Shown piece by piece: positions 58,440-64,000 of a stretch of 64,000 nt of DNA (within the stretch, counting starts at the first letter, position 1; each line of letters opens with the position of its first letter). The position numbers and the translations under genes are program-made. A model generated the notes under the pieces. It searched no databases. It was given only the letters and a program-made list of their open reading frames with translations, and had not been told where the DNA came from. The stretch is from Streptomyces sp. NRRL S-340. Lineage in GTDB: Bacteria > Actinomycetota > Actinomycetes > Streptomycetales > Streptomycetaceae. Location of the stretch: assembly GCF_000720185.1 (NCBI RefSeq), contig NZ_JOIY01000010.1:186001-250000 (forward strand), read 5' to 3'.

Positions 58440-58507
58440 GGGGGGCTGTGTCTCATGCCCTCTAGCGCGAGGCACATCGGAAAATTTTCGAAAGAGAAGG
58501 CTCATTC

Positions 58508-58774
58508 GTGGCGAACATCAAGTCCCAGATCAAGCGGATCAAGACCAACGAGAAGGCTCGGCTGCGCAACAAGGCGGTCAAGTCCTCCCTGAAGACGGCG
58601 ATCCGCAAGGCCCGCGAGGCCGCTGCCGCGGGTGACGTCGAGAAGGCCACCGAGTACCAGCGCGCTGCCGCGCGTCAGCTCGACAAGGCCGTCTCCAAGG
58701 GCGTCATCCACAAGAACCAGGCCGCCAACAAGAAGTCGGCGCTTGCTTCGAAGGTCGCGTCCCTCAAGGGCTGA
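58508..58774 (+). CDS. rpsT: 30S ribosomal protein S20
   Basis: 88 residues, all helical, rich in Lys/Arg/Ala: [21 protein letters not shown] at the start, and [18 protein letters not shown] at the end, typical of S20. GTG start preceded by AAAGAGAAGG. Divergent from lepA. It ends before a long hairpin that should terminate it. Confidence 0.96.
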   Translation: MANIKSQIKRIKTNEKARLRNKAVKSSLKTAIRKAREAAAAGDVEKATEYQRAAARQLDKAVSKGVIHKNQAANKKSALASKVASLKG

Positions 58775-58895
58775 GTCCCTGACTTGACGCCGGACGGACC
58801 CGAGCGGGCCCTCTCTCATCCGCTCCCGCCCGGCCCCCCGGACCCGTGCGCGGCCTGCGTTCGCCACGCGGGCATGGGTCCACGAGCGTCATCCG

Positions 58896-58943
58896 AAGGC
58901 CCCGACGGCCCTCCCTTCCCCAGGGACGGCCGACGGGGCCTTT
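58896..58943 (+). terminator. Rho-independent-like terminator after rpsT
   Basis: AAGGCCCCGACGGCC and GGCCGACGGGGCCTTT form a long stem with a 19-base loop that can pair further, followed by TTT. It is 120 bases after the rpsT stop, on the same strand. Confidence 0.75.
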
Positions 58944-59474
58944 CGGCATTCTGCTGGGAGTGAGCGCGTCGGGACGGACCGGGCGGTTCGGGCGGGGGCG
59001 GACCCGTCGGGCGGGGATCTGGTGCCGGGGCTGGGGGGAGGGCCCGGTGCTTTCCGCAGGGGAGGGCGGTGCCTAGGGAGGGCCGGTGCTTCCGCGAGGG
59101 GAGGGCGGTGCCTAGGGAGGGCCGGTGCTTTCCGCGAGGGGGGTCGGTGCCTGGGCCGTCCGCGGGAGGGGGTCGGAACTGTCCGTGAAGGACGGGTGGG
59201 CGCCGAGGACGTCCGAGGGAAGGCGAGCGACGGCGCTTTCCGTGAGGGAGGTTCGGTGCCTGGGCCGTCCGGGGGAGCGAGTGACGGCGTTCCGCGAGGG
59301 GATGGGCCCCGAGGTCGTCCGGGCCGGCACCCGCACCGCCTGCGACGGAGGATCCGTGCCGTTCGGACGGAAAGGGGATCAGCCGCGTCCTCATGAGCAG
59401 GCCGGCACCCGGAGCGGGCCGGCACCCGCACCGCCTGCGACGGAGGATCCGTGCCGTTCGGACGGAAGGGGGGG
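58944..59474. other. Gene-free repeat-rich spacer
   Basis: About 530 bases without a convincing gene between the rpsT terminator and holA. Open frames exist on both strands but consist of repeat-derived Arg/Pro/Gly peptides with no start signal. It contains a set of 39-base tandem repeats and a 95-base duplication of the holA end, described separately. Confidence 0.75.
59046..59162. repeat. 39-bp tandem repeats downstream of rpsT
   Basis: Three copies in tandem at an exact 39-base step, the first two differing only at a few bases and the third diverged at its end. The unit reads GGTGCTTTCCGCGAGGGG and continues GAGGGCGGTGCCTAGGGAG. Diverged copies follow at 59234-59270 and, in part, near 59287. 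Because the step is a multiple of three, every frame repeats the same peptide, but no gene is supported. Confidence 0.85.
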
Positions 59475-59499
59475 TCAGCCGCGACCTCGTGAGCGGGCC
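59321..59499. repeat. 95-bp tandem duplication of the holA 3' end
   Basis: About 80 bases beginning GGGCCGGCACCCGCACCGCC recur 95 bases later. The right copy runs into the holA coding region and includes its stop codon and last residues; the left copy is the same stretch with a few substitutions and lies in the spacer. Confidence 0.85.
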
Positions 59500-60464
59500 G
59501 CGCGGGCGATGGTGACCACCGCTTTCTCCAGGGCGTACTCCGGGTCGTCGCCGCCGCCCTTCACGCCGGCGTCCGCCTCGGCCACCGCGCGCAGGGCGAC
59601 CGCCACCCCGTCCGGGGTCCAGCCGCGCATCTGCTGGCGGACGCGGTCGATCTTCCACGGCGGCATGCCCAGCTCCCGCGCCAGGTCGGCGGGGCGCCCG
59701 CCGCGCGCCGACGACAGCTTGCCGATGGCCCGCACGCCCTGCGCCAGCGCGCTGGTGATCAGCACCGGAGCCACGCCGGTCGCGAGCGACCACCGCAGCG
59801 CCTCCAGGGCCTCCGCCGCACGGCCCTCGACGGCCCGGTCGGCGACGGTGAAGCTGGAGGCCTCCGCCCGGCCCGTGTAGTAGCGGGCGACGACGGCCTC
59901 GTCGATCGTGCCCTCCACGTCCGCGACGAGCTGGGACACCGCCGACGCCAGTTCCCGCAGATCACTGCCGATCGCGTCGACCAGCGCCTGGCACGCCTCG
60001 GGCGTCGCCGAGCGGCCCAGCCCGCGGAACTCGCCCCGCACGAAGGCCAGCCGGTCGGCCGGCTTGGTCATCTTCGGGCAGGCCACCTCCCGCGCGCCCG
60101 CCTTGCGGGCCGCGTCCAGCAGGCCCTTGCCCTTGGCGCCGCCCGCGTGCAGCAGCACGAGGGTGATCTCCTCGGCGGGCGAGGCCAGGTACGCCTTCAC
60201 GTCCTTGACCGTGTCGGCCGACAGGTCCTGCGCGCTGCGGACGACCACGACCTTGCGCTCCGCGAAGAGCGAGGGGCTGGTCAGCTCGGCGAGCGTGCCG
60301 GGCTGCAACTGGTCCGGGGTCAGGTCCCGCACGTCCGTGTCGGCGTCGGCGGCCCGCGCGGCGGCCACCACCTCCCGCACGGCACGGTCGAGCAGCAGGT
60401 CCTCCTGGCCCACGGCGAGTGTCACCGGGGCGAGAGGGTCGTCGTTCGCAGTCTTCCTGGCCAT
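59475..60464 (-). CDS. holA: DNA polymerase III subunit delta
   Basis: 329 residues. The delta subunit shows its typical start PLAPVTLAVGQEDLLLDRAV, the central AKAYLASPAEEITLVLLHAGG-like strand (KAYLASPAEEITLVLLHAG), and the C-terminal LRWSLATGVAPVLITSALAQG. It opens the beta clamp within the clamp loader. I used the ATG at MARKTAND; another four codons earlier is possible. The 3' end is duplicated into the spacer behind it. Confidence 0.93.
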   Translation of the reverse strand: MARKTANDDPLAPVTLAVGQEDLLLDRAVREVVAAARAADADTDVRDLTPDQLQPGTLAELTSPSLFAERKVVVVRSAQDLSADTVKDVKAYLASPAEEITLVLLHAGGAKGKGLLDAARKAGAREVACPKMTKPADRLAFVRGEFRGLGRSATPEACQALVDAIGSDLRELASAVSQLVADVEGTIDEAVVARYYTGRAEASSFTVADRAVEGRAAEALEALRWSLATGVAPVLITSALAQGVRAIGKLSSARGGRPADLARELGMPPWKIDRVRQQMRGWTPDGVAVALRAVAEADAGVKGGGDDPEYALEKAVVTIARAARSRGRG

Positions 60465-60678
60465 CGCGACAAGCATCGCACGACCCACTGACAACGCCCC
60501 CGCCCCGCGACCGCCCGTGCTCCGGCACCGGGGCGCATCAGTGGCATCGGGACGGATCAGGACTCACGGCCCGTCCCCGGCTGCGACGACTGCCCGCCGC
60601 GACGGCGCCATGCCGCCTTGCCGCCTCGCCGCTGCGCGCCTCGTCACTGCGACGGCTCACCGCTACCGCTGTCCATCG

Positions 60679-60933
60679 CTACGGCTCCTCGCGCCAGCCG
60701 TCCCACTCCCCCGCGAACGCGTCCAGCTCCGCCGGGTCGAGCCGGTCCTCCTCGTCGCGCAGGACGACGAGCCACTGGGCGTCCTCGGCGTCGTCCTCGC
60801 CCGCCAGCGCGTCCCGTACCAGCTGCGGCTCCTCCCGCAGCCCGAACCGCTCTCCCAGCGCCTCCGCGGCCTCCTCGGCCGCATCGCGGTCGGGCAGCAC
60901 CAGAACATGTCTCACGTCACTCACGCACGCCAT
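60679..60933 (-). CDS. Small acidic conserved protein
   Basis: 84 residues, pI acidic, no recognised domain: HVLVLPDRDAAEEAAEALGERFG, DEEDRLDPAELDAFAGEW. It may be a small ferredoxin-like alpha/beta fold. Start could be the ATG or a GTG three codons later; neither has a good ribosome site. It lies upstream of holA on the same strand with about 214 bases between, in which I see nothing else. Confidence 0.6.
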   Translation of the reverse strand: MACVSDVRHVLVLPDRDAAEEAAEALGERFGLREEPQLVRDALAGEDDAEDAQWLVVLRDEEDRLDPAELDAFAGEWDGWREEP

Positions 60934-60980
60934 TGTCGGTCACCGCCTGTGCGTCCCGTCAGCGACGGCGGGCCGGCCGC

Positions 60981-61862
60981 TCAGCCCTTGGGCACGACCT
61001 GTATGTCGAGTTCGACCTTGATGGTCGGGCCCACCACGGCGATGCCGCGCGCCAGCATCGTCTGCCAGCTCACCGTGAAGTCGTCACGGTGCAGTTCGGT
61101 GGTGGCGCGGCAGGCGGCCCGGACCTCGCCCTCCATGCCGTTGCCGAGGCCGAGGTACTCCGTGTCCAGGGTGACCGTACGGGTCACGCCGTGCAGCGAC
61201 AGTGCTCCGGTGACGGCCCATTTGTTGCCGCCGCGGTGCGCGAACCGGTCGCTGTAGAACTCCAGGGTCGGAAACCGCGCCACGTCCAGGAAGTCCCCCG
61301 AGCGCAGGTGGTCGTCGCGCATCTTGACGTTGGTGTCGATGGACGCCGCGTCGATCACCACGTGCATCGCCGAGCGCTCGGCGTCCTCGGCGACCCGCAC
61401 CACTCCGGCGAACGAGTTGAACCGGCCGCGGATGCGGGCCAGCCCGATGTGCCGGGCGGTGAAACCGATCGCGGAATGCGTGGGCTCGATCTCCCAGTCG
61501 CCGGGCGCGGGCAGCTCGGGCGGCTGCGCGACCTGGAGCGTCACATCGCCGAGCGAGGTGAGCGAGTTCTCGGCGACCGTCGCCGCGGCCCGGTAGGGCG
61601 CGTACCCCTCGGCGGACACCGCGAGCCGGTACTCCCCCGCGGGCACCGCCGCCACGAACGACCCGAACGGGTCCGTCCCGCCGCTGACCACCTTGCGCCC
61701 CGCGGTGTCGGTCACCGTGAACTCCGCCTGCGGCACCGGCTGGTTGACGGGATCGAGCACCCGGCAGCTCAACGCCCCCGCGCTCGGTGGGGTCCACACC
61801 GCCGCCAGGGGACTCGTCCGTTGCGCCCGCTTCGTTCGGCTTCCCAGCAACCGGCCGATCAT
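60981..61862 (-). CDS. YceI-family protein with N-terminal carboxypeptidase-regulatory-like domain
   Basis: 293 residues. About 30-112 is a beta-sandwich of the carboxypeptidase regulatory-like kind (LSCRVLDPVNQPVPQAEFTV, PAGEYRLAVSAEGYAPY), and 118-290 is YceI, with WEIEPTHSAIGFTARHIG, MRDDHLRSGDFLDVARFPTLEF and ALSLHGVTRTVTL. YceI proteins are lipocalin-like and bind isoprenoids. No signal peptide is visible, so it seems cytoplasmic. A ten-base palindrome AACAGCTGTT lies 27 bases upstream. Confidence 0.87.
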   Translation of the reverse strand: MIGRLLGSRTKRAQRTSPLAAVWTPPSAGALSCRVLDPVNQPVPQAEFTVTDTAGRKVVSGGTDPFGSFVAAVPAGEYRLAVSAEGYAPYRAAATVAENSLTSLGDVTLQVAQPPELPAPGDWEIEPTHSAIGFTARHIGLARIRGRFNSFAGVVRVAEDAERSAMHVVIDAASIDTNVKMRDDHLRSGDFLDVARFPTLEFYSDRFAHRGGNKWAVTGALSLHGVTRTVTLDTEYLGLGNGMEGEVRAACRATTELHRDDFTVSWQTMLARGIAVVGPTIKVELDIQVVPKG

Positions 61863-62238
61863 CTACGACACCTTCTGCACGATGTGAAAACAGCTGTTAC
61901 CAAAGAAGCATTCGATCACCGATGGGGCTTTCGAGGCAACACGGGATCACATCATGGGAAACCGTCACATGTGCCGTGGCTCGCACGAGTGGCACCGTGT
62001 GGCCCGAATTCATCACTCTCGCGTGATTTCGCACAGCCCCCCGTAGCCTCCGAACTGACGACGCCCCACCGCCGTCGGCCGCGTTCGGCAGCGACAGCGC
62101 GCATCAGCCCGGCGCCGGCCGCGTCGGGCGATGCGCCACTCGGAGCCGCGGCGTCCACCGGCCGGAGTGAGCCGGAGGATGCTCACCCGGACGCCGCGCT
62201 CGCAGTGGTACGCCTCAGCCCGCTCGGCAGCCGTGTCC
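61863..62238. other. Intergenic region between YceI gene and comEC
   Basis: About 376 bases. The 170 bases nearest the YceI gene are AT-richer and hold the palindrome AACAGCTGTT at 61889-61898, probably within the promoter of that gene. The rest is GC-rich with no supported gene; small open frames on the minus strand have no ribosome site. Confidence 0.5.
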
Positions 62239-64000
62239 TCACTCCCGGGCCACGCGCAGCGCCGTGCCCTCCCCGGTGACGGCCAGTGTGCCGTCGTGGT
62301 CCGTTCGCAGGACCGTCGCTCCCTCCGCCCGCAGTGCCGCCACCGTGCGCGGGGCCGGGTGGCCGTACATGTTGTCCGCGCCACACGAGATCAGGGCCAG
62401 CCTCGGGGACACCAGCCGTATCAGGCCGGGGTCCTGATACGCCGATCCGTGGTGGGCGACTTTGAGGACGTCCACCCGGGTCAGCCCTGTCGCCTGCGGG
62501 GAACGCGCCAACTCCTGCTGGGCGAGGGGTTCCAGGTCGCCCAGCAGCAGCAGCCGCAGGCCGCCGGAGCGGACGAGCAGGGTGACGCTGGCGTCGTTGG
62601 GGCCGTCGGGCCGGGCTGAGGGGCGGTCCGGCGGCCACAGGACCCGCCAGGACAGGGCGCCCGTGCGCCGCTCCTCCCCCGCGACGGCACGGCTGAGGGG
62701 GACGCCCCGCCGCGCCGCCTCCTTCCGTACGAACCCGGCCTGTTCGGCGGGCTCTTCGTACCCGGTGGTCTCGATAGCGCCCACCGAGCGCCCCCGCAGG
62801 ACACCGGGCAGGCCGGTCACGTGGTCGGCGTGGAAGTGGGTCAGGACGACCAGCGGGATCCGGGTGATCCCGAGGGCGCGCAGGCAGCGGTCGACGCGCC
62901 GGGGATCGGGTCCGGCGTCCACCACCACACCGGCTCCCGGCCCCGCCGCCAGTACCGTCGCGTCGCCCTGCCCCACGTCGCACATCGCGAACCGCCACCC
63001 CGGCGGCGGCCAGCCGGTGAACACCCGGGTCAGCGACGGCGGCCGCACCACCGCCAGCAGGAGCAGCACCCCGCAGACGCCGCACAGCCACGGACGCCCC
63101 AGCAGCCGCCGGCCCAGCAGCACGGCCCCCGCCGTGACCAGCCCCAGCAGCAGCGCTCCGGTCCAGTCGCCCGGCCAGTCCACTGCCCCGCCGGGCAGTC
63201 CCGCGCCGGTGCGGGCGACGCCCGCGATCCACCGGGTGGGCCAGCTCGCGCACCAGGCGAGCGCCTTGGCCGGCGCCATCGCCAGCGGGGCGCACGCCAG
63301 TGCCGCGAAGCCCAGCACCGTGGCGGGGGCGACCGCGACCTCCGCCAGCAGGTTGCACGGCACCGCCACCAGGCTCACCCGGGCGGACAGCACGGCGACG
63401 ACCGGCGCGCACAGCGCTTGCGCCGCGGCCGCCGCGGCGAGCGCCTCGGCCAGGCGGGCGGGCACCCCGCGCCGGCGCAGCGCCGTGCTCCAGCGGGGCG
63501 CCAGCGTGAGCAGGGCGCCGGTCGCCAGGACCGAGAGCAGGAAACCGTAACTGCGGGCCAGCCACGGGTCGTAGAGCACCAGCAGCAGAACGGCCGTGGC
63601 CAGGGCGGGGATCAGCGATCTGCGCCGACCGGTGGCCAGGGCGAGCAGCACCACCGCCCCGCAGGCCGCGGCCCGCAGCACGCTCGGGTCGGGCCTGCAC
63701 ACGACGACGAACCCGAGGGTGAGCGCCGCACCCAGCAGTGCGGTGACCCGCAGCGGCAGGCCGAGTCCGGGCGCGAGGCCCCGGCGCTCGGCCTGCTGGG
63801 CCAGGCCGGGCGGCCCGATGAGCAGGGCGAGGAGGATCGTGAGGTTGCTTCCCGAGACGGCCAGGACGTGGGCGAGGTCGGTCTCCTTGAACGCCTCGTC
63901 CAGTTCGGGGCCGATCCGCGAGGTGTCCCCGACGACCAGTCCCGGCAGCAGGGCCCGCGCGTCCGCCGGGAGTCCGTCGGTCGCCGCACGCAGCCCGGCC
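62239..64000 (-). CDS. comEC: ComEC/Rec2-family competence membrane protein (partial, N-terminus missing)
   Basis: The C-terminal 587 codons are in the window; the frame is open across the right edge. Membrane helices with the Competence domain (ETDLAHVLAVSGSNLTILLA near the window edge) precede a soluble MBL-fold domain: MCDVGQGDATVLAAGPGAGVVVDAG, THFHADHVTGL and KVAHHGSAYQDPGL. ComEC forms the channel for single-stranded DNA in transformation; the MBL domain is thought to be the nuclease. Streptomyces is not known as naturally competent, yet comEC is conserved. Confidence 0.92.
   Translation of the reverse strand, partial: AGLRAATDGLPADARALLPGLVVGDTSRIGPELDEAFKETDLAHVLAVSGSNLTILLALLIGPPGLAQQAERRGLAPGLGLPLRVTALLGAALTLGFVVVCRPDPSVLRAAACGAVVLLALATGRRRSLIPALATAVLLLVLYDPWLARSYGFLLSVLATGALLTLAPRWSTALRRRGVPARLAEALAAAAAAQALCAPVVAVLSARVSLVAVPCNLLAEVAVAPATVLGFAALACAPLAMAPAKALAWCASWPTRWIAGVARTGAGLPGGAVDWPGDWTGALLLGLVTAGAVLLGRRLLGRPWLCGVCGVLLLLAVVRPPSLTRVFTGWPPPGWRFAMCDVGQGDATVLAAGPGAGVVVDAGPDPRRVDRCLRALGITRIPLVVLTHFHADHVTGLPGVLRGRSVGAIETTGYEEPAEQAGFVRKEAARRGVPLSRAVAGEERRTGALSWRVLWPPDRPSARPDGPNDASVTLLVRSGGLRLLLLGDLEPLAQQELARSPQATGLTRVDVLKVAHHGSAYQDPGLIRLVSPRLALISCGADNMYGHPAPRTVAALRAEGATVLRTDHDGTLAVTGEGTALRVARE

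Noticed and set aside
59046..59162. Short regular repeats considered as a CRISPR array
   Set aside because: Units are directly adjacent with no unique spacers, and no cas genes are present.
59022..59396. Open frame on the plus strand made of 13-residue repeats
   Set aside because: The peptide repeats follow from the 39-base DNA repeat; there is no start signal and no homology that I recognise.
58816..59793. Long open frame on the minus strand across the rpsT-holA spacer
   Set aside because: It runs antisense or out of frame through holA and the repeats, codes for Arg/Pro/Gly repeat peptides, and has no ribosome site.

Overview
The window is a piece of a Streptomyces chromosome. GC content is very high with strong third-position bias, stems and operators are GC-rich, GTG starts are common, and the gene order (znuB-zur, uppS-recO, leuA, phoH-ybeY-CBS protein, era, tricorn protease, hrcA-dnaJ, hemW, lepA, rpsT, holA, comEC) is the core-chromosome order I recall for the SCO2506-SCO2567 region of S. 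coelicolor. I see no tRNA, rRNA, insertion sequence, integrase or CRISPR array. Both ends cut genes: a zinc ABC ATPase on the left and comEC on the right.

Layout. 1-1.7 kb: zinc uptake and its repressor. 1.7-8.3 kb: secreted histidine phosphatase, uppS, recO, a Streptomyces XRE/DUF397 regulatory module with two small partner genes, and a secreted alpha/beta hydrolase. 8.4-15.3 kb: a compact minus-strand cluster of six poorly understood genes, including a ParA/MinD-like ATPase with a variant P-loop, three large proteins without known domains, a SAM methyltransferase and a two-TM membrane protein. This is the least explained part of the window. 15.6-18.5 kb: acetyltransferase, CX5R phosphatase, DapA-like aldolase, TerB-like protein. 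18.6-22.1 kb: leuA with a leader-peptide attenuator, then a protealysin-type M4 protease followed by an emfourin-type inhibitor. 22.2-25.1 kb: beta-glucosidase and a transporter with a strange N-terminus. 25.2-34.4 kb: the RNA/ribosome cluster phoH-ybeY-CBS protein-yjbR, a DHA2-type exporter divergent from an MmyB-type regulator, a cysteine-free cytidine deaminase homologue, an ammonium transporter/PII pair, and era. 34.5-43.8 kb: GH31 enzyme, PfkB kinase, adenine deaminase, RNase Z, HIT protein, tricorn protease. 43.9-56.1 kb: lipoprotein, VOC protein, rsmE, nitronate monooxygenase, hrcA-dnaJ under a CIRCE operator, MBL-fold protein, DUF3097, hemW, a PP2C phosphatase and an acyl-CoA ligase. 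56.4-64 kb: lepA divergent from rpsT, a repeat-filled spacer, holA, a small ORF, a YceI protein and comEC.

Regulation that can be read directly: a textbook-like leucine attenuator before leuA; CIRCE next to a sigma70-like promoter before hrcA-dnaJ; a GlnR-like box before amt; a 17-bp palindrome between the MmyB regulator and the exporter; a palindrome plus 11-bp-spaced repeats before fadD; and several long perfect hairpins between convergent genes that look like bidirectional terminators. In two places (the PP2C gene and holA) the 3' end of a gene has been tandemly copied into the spacer behind it.
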